Notes: generated by a model not told the origin, from the letters alone. A stretch of DNA of 64,000 nt from Bettongia penicillata ogilbyi (GCA_023548195.1 JAJHZJ010000311.1:5654687-5718686); one strand, 5' to 3'. Shown: positions 10,026-21,111, counted from the first letter of the stretch. Translations and numbers: made by a program.

Positions 10026-13000
10026 GTAAGTAGAGTGCCTTATGGGAAATTTCTGAGATGATATATAAGACTTACTGACAGTGAACTTTTTGCTGGTGGA
10101 ATGTTAGGTCACAAGGATTGAAGCATAGAATCTCAGAGTTGCAAAAGATCTTACAAACCATCTAAACTATATTCAGTAGGAAAACTTCCTACGAAATACC
10201 CATAAAGTGGTCAGGCATCCAGTGTCTACTTGAAGACCTTCAGTGACTGAAGAATTGCTAATCCTATGGCAGCCCATTCTATTTTTGAAAGGGAAAAAAA
10301 TACTAGGAAGTGCAATGACCTTCTTAAAATAGGTCGTCCCAAACTGAGCACAAACCTTTAGAAGTTACGTTAGTGCCAAGCATGATAGAACTGTCAACTA
10401 TCTCATTTAGAACAGAATCAATGTATTGGGGAAGTCTAAATTCACTTAAAAATTGGGCTGACTAGTTTCTTTTCCCTTTACATTCTGGATTCAACCTACC
10501 TTTTATCTTTTACTTCATTAACCGCCCCCCACCCCCCCGCAACACATCACTTCATAAATGCAATAAGACCTAAATATCCAATAACGATTGTATTATAAAA
10601 AGTTTGGATTCAACTGATGTACCTGTGACATTGTAGATGTTTCTTCTACAGGAAAAGCTTAGAGAGTCCCTAAGTCACTTGCAGCAGGAACTAAAAGAAG
10701 TTTGGCAATTGTTTTCCAAGGAAAAACAGAAAAAAATGAGTTCTATCGTAAGTATCTAGCTCTTCTTCCTGTAAGAGAAGTAAGAATCCCATGTCAGGTT
10801 TTGGTGACTTGAGGGAAGACTTTCTGGTGAAGGGATATTTATTTGTACCCCATCATCTTGAAAGAAGGAAAATTACTTTCCAGGAGAGACAGGGAAGCTT
10901 ACTGTTTGTGATGATGCTGGCAGGGACCAAACAATTTGTTTGCTAGTAATCCTGTTCATTAGATTCCTTTGAGAAGAGCAATTTCATCTTGTTGAATTTT
11001 GAAAGGACAGTTGTGGAAATGAAGGGACATATACAGGATGTCTGGGTGGGACAGGCTGAGGGCCTAATAACCAGCCAGGGAAAGTAGGAGTTAATCAGGA
11101 TCTGAGTTACCAGCCTGAGTGTGTTTCTTAGATTTCTTGTATCTTCACAGTGCCATATTAATAACTGTAAAGAGATGATCAAATTTGAATATAAGAGAAT
11201 GCACCAGTATTTGCATAAGGAAGAGCAGAGACACCTAGAGGAACTAGAAAGAGACAAAATCCAGAGTTATCAAAATGCCAGGAAGAACATGACCCAAATG
11301 GCTAGACAGAGTGAAAGACTGATGGCAATGGTCAAAGAGCTGGAGGAAATGTTCCAGAAACCAGATGCAGAGCTAATGCAGGTGAGAACCATGGAGACCT
11401 CATCAGAGGAAAATGCACTGGGCTGCCTCCAAAAGGCAGAGGGATGAAAGATCACTTCTATGTTTAAGAGCAGATCTTGCGCATTTCTTGCTTGGCTCCC
11501 TCACTGGCTGTCACCACCTCAAAGGCAGATCCTGCCCACTTAACTGCACAGATTTCATGTCTTGCATTCAGGTTCTTCTAACACTTGTGATTCAGTAAAA
11601 TAGAACATCCTTGGATTCACATTCAGAATGAGGCAGGAGGCTGTGGAGAATATGAATTCTGGGATTCCTTGGGAGACAGTGACACAGACGGGAGGGCAGG
11701 GAAGTGATGTATAAGCACCACTAAAACTTTCTCTTTTTTCTTTCTCCAGGATGTGAAAGATACTTTGAGCAGGTGAGTTTCCATTGAGTCTCCAGGTGAG
11801 GAGTTGGTAGGTTGAGGCAGGGAGAGGGCTGTGTGTCCTGAGGAAATGCTAAAAGACCTCTGGGGAGCCTGATATATGTGCTGAAACCCATAAGGAGGCC
11901 CTGGTTCCCGTGTGTGACACAGGCCAGTGTGGTATGGGGAAGTTACCTAACTAAGCTTGTCTTTTTCAGGAGCGCATCACTGATGCTCCAGAGGCCTGAG
12001 CCTGTCATGGACACCCCAGAGCTGTGGCAGTGTAGCATCACTGGCATGAGGGAAATGCTGTACACATTCCAAGGAAAGACCCTTGAATGAGAATCTGGTC
12101 ATATTCTTTTGGTCACAGGACACTACTTGAACCACTGCCTCTTCTGAGATGGGTGGAAGAATATGGAAGGGAAAAATCTATGATTTAGGTCATTGAAAGC
12201 TCTAGAAAACTGATTCCTAGGTTTGCCCTGCACTGACAGGATAAAGGAGCTCTGGGAGTGCAGGCGTGGGAGTGCGGTAAATTTTAGTCTGAAATATGAA
12301 CAGATCCTAGAGCTCTTAGTTTTCCATTATAGGGCAATGGAGGAGTTAAATAGATTGTGCAAACAGAACTCTTCTTCTTCTGTAGATTCCCCACTGCCTG
12401 GGAATCAGAACCACTGCTTAGTGTGGGCCCTTCCTGTTGCTATGTCAATCAGGGTTAAGTGACTTGCCCAAAGTTACTAGGAAGCATCAAGTGTCTAAGA
12501 TCAGATTTGAGCTCCGGTCTTCCTGACTTCAGGGTCAGCATTCTCTCTACCTACTGCACCTAACCCTTCCCCTCTTTTCCGCAGTGGACCTCATCCTGGA
12601 TGCGGAGACAGCCAATCCCTGTCTCATCATCTCCGAGGATCTGAAAAGTGTGGCCAATGGAGGTACCTTGCAGAATAGGCCCAGCAATTCTGAGAGATTT
12701 TCTTTCAATGCAGTAATGGCTGTTCAGGCCTTCAGTTCAGGCAAATACTATTGGGAAGTGAATGTGAAAGGACAGTCTGAGTGGGCTGTGGGTGTCTGTA
12801 AGGAATCCCTGAACAGGAGGAGTAACAGCCATGACTCTCCTCAAGACATATTCCTGCTCAGCTGCCATCAGAAAGCAGATGCTTCTTATGCTCTGACCTG
12901 CTTCCCATTTTCAAGGCAGGAAGTGAAAATGCCTGTGCAACAGCTGGGAGTGTTTTTGGACAGTGATTCTCAAACGCTCCTGTTTTACAACGCTCTTGAA

Positions 13001-13129
13001 GGCACTATCATATTCTCTTCTCCTCTACATTTTTCAGAGGCTCTCAGGCCAATTTTTTTGCTTGGCCACCCAGTGCAAGGGACAGAATCACAATCCATGA
13101 CCATCTGTCCTCTGAACAGTACTGTGTGA
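9618..13129 (+). CDS. TRIM-family RING / PRY-SPRY protein gene, six coding exons, exon 5 donor altered
   Basis: Reading the exons 9618-10025, 10652-10747, 11151-11381, 11750-11772, 11970-12073 and 12585-13126 (stop 13127-13129) gives one continuous frame of 468 codons, a normal length for a class IV TRIM. Order: C3HC4 RING (residues 16-56), degenerate B-box2 (95-123), coiled coil (about 137-245), linker (246-287), PRY-SPRY (288-468). TRIM proteins of this class are RING E3 ubiquitin ligases; the PRY-SPRY selects the target and many members act in innate immunity. The start ATG at 9618 has A at -3 and G at +4 and lies 4 nt after a good acceptor (pyrimidine tract, CAG at 9611-9613), so a 5' non-coding exon upstream is expected but not located. 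All junctions are canonical except the exon 5 donor, which reads GA. Without that junction the frame stops at 12088-12090, giving a 292-residue protein with no PRY-SPRY. Gene, SPRY-less isoform or young pseudogene are all possible. The family member cannot be named. Confidence 0.88.
10130..10300 (-). mobile_element. L3/CR1 fragment in TRIM intron 1
   Basis: TAGAATCTCAGAGTTGCAAA, CTACTTGAAGACCTTCAGTG and GGCAGCCCATTCTATTTTTG fit the antisense 3' end of L3. Confidence 0.5.
10652..10747 (+). CDS. TRIM-like exon 2: start of coiled coil
   Basis: Exactly 96 bp, phase 0 at both ends, acceptor ...CTACAG and donor GTAAGT at 10748. It encodes 32 residues beginning EKLRESLSHLQQEL, a leucine-heptad helix rich in Glu, Lys and Gln. 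96 bp is the standard size of this exon in PRY-SPRY TRIM genes. Confidence 0.9.
11151..11381 (+). CDS. TRIM-like exon 3: main coiled coil
   Basis: Exactly 231 bp, phase 0, acceptor CTTCACAG at 11143-11150, donor GTGAGA at 11382. It encodes 77 residues with no break, strongly helical, and contains the KEEQRHLEELERD segment typical of the TRIM dimerising coiled coil. 231 bp is the family-standard size. The longer reading frame through this exon (11121-11447) is intron on both sides. Confidence 0.9.
11750..11772 (+). CDS. TRIM-like exon 4: 23-bp micro-exon
   Basis: 23 bp, between acceptor TTTCTCCAG and donor GTGAGT at 11773, encoding DVKDTLSR with the last codon split. This micro-exon of 23 bp and the motif DVKxxLSR are characteristic of PRY-SPRY TRIM genes. 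Too short to be found as an open frame; placed by homology of structure. Confidence 0.88.
11970..12073 (+). CDS. TRIM-like exon 5: linker before PRY-SPRY
   Basis: Acceptor CTTTTTCAG at 11961-11969. 104 bp would bring the frame to phase 1, which is what the next exon needs, and would end ...REMLYTFQ, the usual end of this exon in the family. The next bases are GAAAGA where GTAAGA would be expected, so one T-to-A change explains the lost donor. If unspliced, the frame adds GKTLE and stops at 12088-12090. No other GT within the exon (12004, 12024, 12030, 12060) would keep the frame to exon 6. Confidence 0.82.
12072..12079 (+). other. mutated 5' splice site of TRIM exon 5
   Basis: The sequence across the expected junction is AG/GAAAGA (12072-12079). 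All positions fit the donor consensus AG/GTAAG apart from +2, which is A rather than T. Expected position is fixed by exon phase and by the family's usual exon end. Confidence 0.75.
12446..12571 (-). mobile_element. MAR1/WSINE-like tRNA-derived SINE in last TRIM intron
   Basis: Antisense SINE: GGTTAAGTGACTTGCCCAAAG, then a degenerate B-box promoter region and the reversed 5' end. Its end lies about 10-15 bp before the acceptor AG of the PRY-SPRY exon (12583-12584), so it occupies the branch-point region of that intron. Confidence 0.8.
12585..13129 (+). CDS. TRIM-like exon 6: PRY-SPRY domain and stop
   Basis: The acceptor CTTTTCCGCAG ends at 12584. The frame is open for 181 residues with the split codon completed as Val. 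PRY: LDAETANPCLIISEDLKSV. SPRY: the F-S-S-G-K-Y-Y-W-E-V strand, then EWAVGVCKESLNRR, LGVFLDSDSQTLLFYN and RPIFLLG near the end. These are the conserved core strands; no stop or frameshift is seen. A GTG lies at the junction but is not a plausible translation start. The domain is intact even though the donor needed to reach it is not, which points to recent loss or to continued use by an unusual junction. Confidence 0.9.
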
Positions 13130-13369
13130 GAGAGACCCTGCTGCCCCTGGGCTTCCTCTCATGAAGAAGCTCATGGAAGAATAGTCACCCCGAATACTAC
13201 ACAGAATGATTTATATGGGAGGGGACAAAGCTCTCTGAGAGCTGCTCAGTTAATGACTAGAATTATTATTTTCACTCCACAATCCAAACTTCAAGATGAT
13301 AATTCCCCAATGGTTGCCTTCCTTGGCCTCCACAGGATGAAATTTGTCTATCAGTTCAAAATTCTGGAG

Positions 13370-13424
13370 AATAAAATGCTTCAATTACTTTAATTTTTAT
13401 TGAGAATATAGTATATGGAATAAA
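13370..13424 (+). promoter_or_regulatory. two poly(A) signals downstream of TRIM gene
   Basis: AATAAA at 13370-13375 and again at 13419-13424, about 240 and 290 bp after the TRIM stop codon. A 3' UTR of about 250-320 bp is inferred. Confidence 0.6.
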
Positions 13425-13639
13425 TGTTTTAGGTTCATTTCAGTACATGTTTTATCTGTTCCCTCTTCAAGGTTATAAATTATGTGAGGATAGGAATTAT
13501 AGAAGGAACATCTTTTTTATATCTCTGAGTGACTGACCCAATCAATCAACAAGATAAATATTAACAAACTGAGATATGCATAGGCATATCTCTCTTCTCT
13601 CCCACCCCCGAAGTTCTCACCTTCCTATGCAACTTTGAG

Positions 13640-13846
13640 TCTTCTATTACTTTTCCAGCATATCCCCACATCAGAAATCTTTTCCTGGCCACTACCCTCT
13701 TCCATTTGTCCTCTTCCTTTTGTATTATTTTTCCCTCTTTTAGACCACAAGCTTTTTGAGGGCGGAAACTATCTACTTGTTTTGTATTCCTGTCCCCAAT
13801 GCCTAGCACATGGTAGGCACTTAATAAATGTTTATTGACTGACTAA
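13640..13846 (+). mobile_element. L2 3' end
   Basis: ACCACAAGCTTTTTGAGGGC, CCTAGCACATGGTAGGCAC and AATAAATGTTTATTGACTG: sense L2 3' end, just past the TRIM gene. Confidence 0.75.
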
Positions 13847-14867
13847 TGGGTGGTCTGGCATACATGCTATCTTTCTTGTCTCTGTCTATCTCTCTTCCCC
13901 TGCCCCTCTCCCTCCCTCTCTCTCTCCCTCTCCTCCTTCTCTTCCCCACTTGCCACCTACCATGGTCAGCAACCAGAGCAACTTTCTATCCTTTTTAATC
14001 TGTTTTCCTATGGGGGATTTTGTATGTATATCACGATCTAGTTATGACATTACATTCCTCTAAGACCCGCAATGGCTCCCTATTGAATAAGAGCAAAACT
14101 ACCGTTGTCTGGCATGTCATGCCCTCCACAATCTGGAGCCACAGAACCTTTACAGACTCATGTTACACTATTCTTCTCTGGGTAGTCAATCGTTAGATCT
14201 GCTGGCCAATTATCTTCTGTATGTCCTGACCTCCCTACCTGTATGTTTATGGTCATACTACTCTCTAATACCTGGAATTATGACACCATCCTGATACCCC
14301 TAAGAAACCTACCCACAACTGCTGAGTAAACCTCATTCCTACATACTACTTGGCAAATTTATTACATTTATACTCATAAGCATTATTGACTTGATTATTT
14401 TGTGGAACATTTAATTGTGTTGATCATATCATTAAGCTGGATGATAAGTTCCAAAATCAAGCACCATGTCTGTGGCAAACTTTAGTCTGTATTATTCAGG
14501 ATTGAACACTGTGTTCTCTCTGCACTTGGAAAATTCTTAACAGCTTTTCAAACCACTACATTATCAGGTCTATCCCAAAGAAATTGTCCTCAAATTTCTC
14601 ATCTTACTACATCTAGGCCTGCTAAGTACTCTAGAACTAAGTACTCTACCTTTAACATTATTTCTGACCAGACAGTATTTGACTAGCTTGATTGATATTC
14701 TACCACAGTAGCTGCTTGCCTCTTTTTGGCACATCATGTTGTACTTAAAGAACAAAAAAGGTTTGATTTTGGTAGCCTTACTTAGAATGAGAAGATCTGG
14801 ATTCAAGTCTTAGTAGCCATGTGATTTTTAGTAAAGTATTTCTCCAATCTGGGCCCCAGTACTTCAT
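13847..14867. other. no gene seen; possible decayed L2
   Basis: Apart from the CT tract, 14050-14250 has L2-ORF-like phrases (CAATGGCTCCCTATTGAAT, CCCTCCACAATCTGGAGCC), too decayed to delimit. Confidence 0.4.
13880..13945 (+). repeat. CT-rich low-complexity tract
   Basis: Repeated TCTCCCTCC-type units. Confidence 0.7.
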
Positions 14868-15103
14868 CTCTAAGAGAGGGTCAATGGTCTAGTGGATATA
14901 CCATTGCAGAGTGAGGAAGAAGTGGATTTGGATGCCTGTGTGACCCTAGGCAAGTCATTTAACCTCTTCCTGCCTCAGTTTCCTCATCTGTAAAACAGGC
15001 TGGAGAAAGAAATGGCTAACCACTCCACTATCTTTGCCAAGAAAACTCCAAACAGGGTCACAAAGACTTGAACACAACTGAAATGACTACACAACAGAAA
15101 GAT
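14868..15103 (+). mobile_element. MAR1-like SINE
   Basis: GGTCTAGTGGATATACC at the start, GGCAAGTCATTTAACCTC, CTCATCTGTAAAACAGGC and AACACAACTGAAATGACTAC at the 3' end. Confidence 0.8.
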
Positions 15104-16008
15104 CCACTTTGCTGATTTGTATTGACAAAGGGGGTTTTTGCCTCAGGAAGTCCCTACATGAATATATCATAGATATTCCTTTCCTTCTCCCTCAAAATTA
15201 TGTATATCATGGAGTTATAAGGACCAAGAAGCAGTAGCCCAAAGGCAAGTTCTTACCAGGACTTGATCATCTTCCTCTTCCCCTCTCCAGCCCACCTTTC
15301 TATCACGCATCTGCTTCAGGGAGCCTTTTTCTTCTTCAACATTAACTCCCACTGCCCAGCCCACGAGGCACTGGATGCTCCTTCTTAGATGTACACACTG
15401 TCTCCCCACCCTCATCCACACTTGCACATTCCTGCTCCTTCCTGAGGTAACACCCAGAGCTCCACTCCAGATTTCAGACCCATTGTCTCTTCATGACTGT
15501 CACTGGTCAAAGTTCTCCAAAGCCTATCAGGCCATACAACCTACCCTGATTCTGCCCTGAACCTGAACTCTCCTTTCATTAGAATGGGAGCTTCTTGAGA
15601 GCAGGCACTTCCTCTCATCCAAGTCCAGTGATAAGACAAAGTCAGGGCAGCTGACGATGGCCCAGATGTAGAGAAAGACCAATCTCTAAGTGCTCCAGGG
15701 CCCTTCTTCAGGCTCCTTCAAGGCCATTGGAATAAATTGTTCTCATCTGTCCATTCCACCAGGGGAAGTCTTCACATACTTGAACTAGACACACCCATAA
15801 CTCACCTGTGGACCTATTGGTTACCTGGTTTAGTTCATCTGCCAAGATGGTTTTATTGGAGTGTAGCCACTGCACATGCTCCAGCTTCCTGGAGCCATAG
15901 TTACTGAAGTACTGAAGCCCAAAGCTCAGAGACAATCTTTTGCCACCACTGTCTGTCTTCCTTGAATTTTGTTTTGATTTTTGGATTTGAGCCAACATCT
16001 TCAGAGCA
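15104..16008. other. no gene seen
   Basis: 15290-15640 has weak L2-like phrases (GGGAGCTTCTTGAGAGCAGG). Nothing else recognised. Confidence 0.4.
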
Positions 16009-16014
16009 CCACCC

Positions 16015-16020
<6 letters not shown>

Positions 16021-16068
<48 letters not shown>
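16021..16068 (+). repeat. (CA)n microsatellite
   Basis: An uninterrupted AC dinucleotide run of about 24 units, preceded by a C-run. Confidence 0.95.
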
Positions 16069-16397
16069 CCTATCCTTCTAGATCTTTAGATTTAGATTGT
16101 CTAACTCTTGGACTTAGCTTGTTCACACTGAAAATCTGACCTCCAACTCTCTCCTGTACCACACAGCCTTAGGTAATGTCAAGGAAGCTGTTACTGATTT
16201 TGTACCTCAGTTCCAATAGCATCCAGCTTCTGTACCCAAGGCCTCAGGCAGCATAAAGCATGGTTTATTACATAAGACTTCCCCAAAGACACGAACAACA
16301 CAAGTGAACACAAACAACGACACGCTTGGAAAAATGACTTAGGAAAACCAGCTCCCTCTAGTTCCACTCTACAGACACAAAGGACTATTATCATCTA

Positions 16398-16558
16398 CTC
16401 TTTTTTTTTGGAGGGGGGAAAGCAAGGCAATTGGGGTTAAGTGACTTGCCCAAGGTCACATAGCTAGTAAGTGTGTCAAGTGTCTGAGGTTGAATTTGAA
16501 CTCAGATCCTCCTGCCTCCAGGGCCAGTGCTCTACTCATTGCTCCACCTAACTGCCCC
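16398..16558 (-). mobile_element. MAR1/WSINE-like SINE
   Basis: GGGTTAAGTGACTTGCCC, TTTGAACTCAGATCCTCC and CTACTCATTGCTCCACCTAA, ending in GCCCC. Confidence 0.85.
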
Positions 16559-16635
16559 TCTTTTCCCTTTCTCTTAAAGAGAGTAAGTTCTGCAGCCGCA
16601 GTATAGTGGATCAAGCTACAAAACACAAGCCAAAA

Positions 16636-16885
16636 GGTAGTAATGATAATAACTAACATTTATAGAGCTCTTACTATGTACCAGGGACTGTGCTAAGAAT
16701 ATGGCCCTCACCACTACTCTGGGAGGTCGGTGCTGTTACTTCCCTCATCCCACAACTGAGGAAACCACAGCAAACCAAGGTTACATGACTTGCCAAAGTC
16801 CCACAGACAGTAAGTGTAAGAGGCTGGATTTGAACCCAATTCAGATTCTATGCCTAGTGCACTCACTATCCTCTGCTGCCCCTGG
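16636..16885 (-). mobile_element. MIR-type SINE, near full length
   Basis: TTATAGAGCTCTTACTATG, CAGGGACTGTGCTAAG, CTGAGGAAACCACAGC, TGACTTGCCAAAGTCCC and GGCTGGATTTGAACCC: all parts of an antisense MIR in order. Confidence 0.78.
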
Positions 16886-17248
16886 CTGTTCCCACCCGGA
16901 AGCGTACTGTAGTCAGCTCTAGCAGGGCTCAGATCAATTATTTAATTTTCAGTGTGAGCATTTACATCTCAGAAATCATCAGGGCTTGAAGTATTGTTTT
17001 GTTGACTGTCTAGAGTTAAGAAAGTGCTAATAATGCAGATTAAACTTAAAAGTATGGGGGAAAGGAGAAAAAAACCCATTTGTGTACATGCATTCCTTCC
17101 TCCCATACCCCAGATCCCGGCTGTTAAGCATTTACCAGAACACTCCTCGTTGCTCTATAAACATTGCTTGAGCTCTGCAGGATCACGGTAGAGGGCTGAG
17201 GCAATGAAATCTTCAGTAGACTGGAAGCCTACTAAGGTAATTAACAAT

Positions 17249-17347
17249 CCCTCCTCCTCCTCCTCCTCCTCCTTCCCCTCCTCCTCCTCCTCCTGCTGCT
17301 GCAGTTACCACTACTGCCACTGCCATGACTGCTGCTGCTGCTGCTAC
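17249..17347 (+). repeat. compound trinucleotide repeat (TCC)n and (CTG)n
   Basis: TCC units at 17249-17294, then CTG units including five in a row at 17331-17345. Confidence 0.9.
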
Positions 17348-17349
17348 TA

Positions 17350-18523
17350 ATGATAGCTGCCATTTATAAATTGCTTTAAGGTCTGCGAAGTGCTTTATGT
17401 CCAGTATTTCACTTGAGTTTCACCACACCTCTGGGCCTACTTCTTACATCTTCTGCCCCAATGCAGAAGAAACCTGTGATCTTGCCTGAACCACTGCAAG
17501 CAACTGCTGCTTTCCTCTTCCCCAGTTCAGCTGCCCTGCCTTCCTTGATCGTGTAAGAGATGAATCAACAAACTGATTATTTTTCTCCCTTTCTTGCTCT
17601 ATAGCACAGATTCTTAACCATTTTTGTTGTCATTTGACTGTCTGGTGAAACCCATGTGCCTCTCCTTAGAATAATGGTTTAAAAATAGAAAAAGTAAAAT
17701 GGAGAGAATTACAAAAAGAAATCAATTATATTAAAATAGATGTATTCCTTTCTCATCTGATCCCATGGATCCCCTGAATTGGTTAACAAGCCTTTCTCTA
17801 TAGGATTCCTTTGAGTGAGAGCACTGGCAGCACAGATTGCATGATTCATTGAGCTTGATTCTTCAGTTAAAATGGTTTGTTGTATGAATATGAACCTCCT
17901 GAACTAGAAGCAGCAGGAAGGTTTTTGGAATTCATTTGCACTCTCAAACCCATTTGAGAATGGGTTCACTCTGAAACATCTCTGCCTTTTTGCCCAGTGC
18001 TCTCCAAACCAAGAGTTTCTACTTATGCTAGAGTTTGGGCCAACTTTCTGGTGAGAAATCCATGGTATTATTAGAATTCTTGGTATAGAGACAATACTCC
18101 ATGAGAAGCCTTAGGATTTAATCAGTGCCATTGGCCTTATAGGCATCAGAGCTAAACTGGATGAAATGTGTATTCTAAATCCCATAGTTGCCTGTCCTTC
18201 TCAAGTCTTTTGATGAAAAGATAGAGAATAAAGAACAACCTCAATTTACTGACATTGAATAAATCACAAAGGAATATTATTTGTTATATACTGATATGCA
18301 CAGTACTTACTGTGAAGCAGCAACAGAGAGGTTGAAAGAATCCTCCATCTGCACATCATAGATCCGAGTTCCTGTCCTGGCTCTGCAACTTACTAACTAT
18401 ATGATCTAGACAAGGCACTGAACCTATAAGCATCTCATCCTTTTTATCTATAAAATGGAAAGATCATACCTGCATTATGTACTTCACAAGACTGTTGTGT
18501 GATCAAATCATGAAAATCCAATC
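17350..18523. other. no gene seen; MIR scrap at the start
   Basis: 17352-17430 is a MIR-like scrap (CCATTTATAAATTGC, GTGCTTTATGTCC). The remainder is unique. Confidence 0.4.
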
Positions 18524-19006
18524 TGCAATAAAAGGAAACTGAAGCAGAGGTCCAAGCATAAACCAATTTATTAGGGAGACCAGTAGTCCCTAATCTGTTG
18601 AATACAAGACCCTCCTCTGTAGTCAAGGACCCTTTTGTTTGAGGAGATATTTCTTTTATAGTCATTGAGGAAGTACCACAAATAGAATGAAGTGGCATAA
18701 TTCTTCAGTTGGTCAATTCCAGAAGGGAGGAGCCTATATGACCAAGAGGGGAAAGTGAAACTTTCACATTGGGCTAAAGGAAGGAACTCCCATATATGGT
18801 CATATTCTCATATTTGGCCAAGGGAAATGTTGCTTAAATACCACTGTTTAGTCAGTGATGAGGCAACAGGACTCTGGGACTTTTCACAAATATGTTATGA
18901 CCAATGAGCAGGAAAGAATTGAAAAATGGGGAAACTATGTTTTTCCGGGACACAGCAGCTCTCAGAGCACATTCATAGGGGTGGAGTAGGGCAAAGTCCT
19001 AACACA
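18524..19006 (-). mobile_element. probable solo LTR of an endogenous retrovirus
   Basis: On the minus strand it starts TGTGTTAGGACTTTGCC and ends TTTTATTGCA, so it has TG...CA ends (483 bp). It carries a TATA-type box (ACTATAAAAG near 18652-18662) and AATAAA (18567-18572) about 85 nt downstream, in promoter-then-poly(A) order. No gag-pol sequence is adjacent and I could not see matching target duplications, so the limits are provisional. Confidence 0.6.
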
Positions 19007-19254
19007 AGTTAATATAAATCTTCATAACAGGTCTACCTAATATAATATAAATCTATCTTATAAATCAATTAAAAATAATATATTCATCAATATATGAATA
19101 CTATTATGATACATTGTGAGTTAATTCTAACCTACATAATTCTTACTCTAAGTTAATTAAATCAAGTTTAATCCTTTCCTACTTTTCTTAAGTAAATATT
19201 GATTAACTTGAATAGAGGTGTAAAAATTATTCTAACAATATGTAAGGTACTTTG

Positions 19255-20550
19255 AAAGAGCCATATAGTAGCCTACCAGGATCAGATCTCAAACCATACC
19301 ACAAATCTAATCAAAACTATTTGGTATTGGTTTTAAAAAATGGGGAGTATCTGTAGGTATGCAACATACAGACACCAATGAATCTAGCAGCATACAGTTT
19401 AGTAAAATTACCCCTCCCTCCATCTCCCAGGGTCACTATTCTATTAAACAAAACTGCTGGAAAAGTGTTTGGCAGAAATTAAGTTTAGACCAATGTTGCA
19501 TAACAAATACCAAGACAAGCTCCAAATAGACATGTGATGTAGACATAAAAAATAACATCATAAACAAATTAGAGGAACAAAAAGGAAAGTACTTTCTAAC
19601 ATGTGGGAAAAGGACCAAACAAGAAATAGGGAGGATTGCAGAAGATAAAATAGATAATTTTGATTTATAAAAAAATTAAAGTAATAAATTTTTTTAAGTC
19701 ATCATCCAAAAAAAAAATAAAAAATACCCACCCCAGTATAGTTAAAATTAGAGGAGAAATAAGTAATTTTTGGGGGGGGTGCGAATCTTTTCAGCAAGTT
19801 TCTCTTTAAAAAGTATATCTAAGATACATAAATAACTGATTCAAATTTATAAGAACAAAAGCTATTACCTAATTGATAAATGGTCAAAAGATACAAAAAT
19901 CAAACCATCAACAACCATTTGAAGAAATTCTTCATATCACTTAATAATTAGAAAAACAGAAATTAAAGCTTCAAATTCTTCAGACTGTCAAAGATGACAC
20001 ACAAAAATGGAAAATGATTATTATTGGAAGGATTATAGGAAAGTAAACTAATTTAACACTGGTGGAATTATGAATTAGTCAAGCCATTCTGAAAAGCAAT
20101 CTGAAACCACACTAACAAATTCACTGAATTGTGCGTGTCTGGCAATGCCATCTAGGCTCATATGTTCAAAAATATTTATTCATAATGGCAAAGGACAGGA
20201 AATGAAGGAGAAACATAGCTGGAAAATGGCTGAATAAACTGTGGTATACAATTGCAGTTGAATATTATTGTGTCATAAGAAATGATCAAATAAACAGTTT
20301 CAGAAAAACTTGGCAAGGCTCTATGAATTTATGGAAAGTGAACAGAATCAGGAGAATTCATACAATAATAACATTGTAAAGAAAAACAACTTTGAAAGAC
20401 CTAAGAACTCTGGTCAATGTAATGATGAACCATAATTCTAAAAGAATGGTAATGAAACAGGTTACCTACCTACTAAAAGAGAGTTGATGGACTTAAGATG
20501 CAGAATGACATTTTCAGATGTATGCAATATAAGTAGCAAAAATAAATTAA
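19255..20550 (+). mobile_element. L1 ORF2 3' part and 3' UTR fragment
   Basis: Decayed sense L1. It includes AACAAGAAATAGGGAGGATTG, AATTGATAAATGGTCAAAAG, GAAAAACAGAAATTAAAGC and the tail of ORF2, all typical of the L1 C-terminal region. No usable frame. Confidence 0.75.
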
Positions 20551-20814
20551 AAAGAAAAGAAAGAAAAAAGGGACATTGAAACATATTCTTAAAGTTTCAT
20601 GTAAAATATATTAATTAAATTAATATTTACATCTAAATGTATATATTTAAATAATACATTTAAAAGAAAAAAATGCACTGTATATAATAGAAGTCTGTAG
20701 TTTCACATACAATAATTTTCTTCACTTGCATTAAGTATATATAAAAAGGTTCAATTTATTTTGAGTTTCTTAAATTCAGAACTTTGTGGTCTTCGCATGC
20801 TGTTAGAGAAATAA

Positions 20815-21070
20815 TGACATGATTTGCACTTGACTTTGTTTTGAGTGAGGGAAGGCTGTGCAAGTCACCAGTTTCACTTCTTCTCCAGAGCGGTCTGAAT
20901 CCAATGACCAGATATTCATGAGGATGACTGGAAATGACCCAGGATGAGGCAATTAGGGTTAAGTGGCTTGCCCAAGGTCACACACCTAGTGAGTGTCAAG
21001 TGTCTGAGGGGAGATTTGAACTCAGGTCCTCCTGACTCCTGCACTGGTGCTCTATTCAGTACACTGAAGT
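20815..21070 (-). mobile_element. composite SINE (tRNA-core unit plus RTE-type unit)
   Basis: Antisense RTE-type unit (20815-20944: GAGTGAGGGAAGGCTGTGC, GATGACTGGAAATGACCC) joined without a gap to an antisense MAR1-like unit (20945-21070: AGGGTTAAGTGGCTTGCCC, GAACTCAGGTCCTCCTGACT). Confidence 0.78.
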
Positions 21071-21111
21071 ACTATCTGTGTCGGTATTACTATGTAATTA
21101 GCAACTCAATC

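Noticed and set aside
11121..11447. 108-codon frame as a separate gene
   Set aside because: It is TRIM exon 3 (11151-11381) plus flanking intron bases.
11878..12090. 70-codon frame as a small gene
   Set aside because: It is TRIM exon 5 with upstream intron; its stop is the read-through stop after the lost donor.
12584..13129. Independent SPRY-only gene starting at GTG 12584
   Set aside because: The GTG straddles the splice acceptor; the PRY-SPRY is the last TRIM exon in correct phase.
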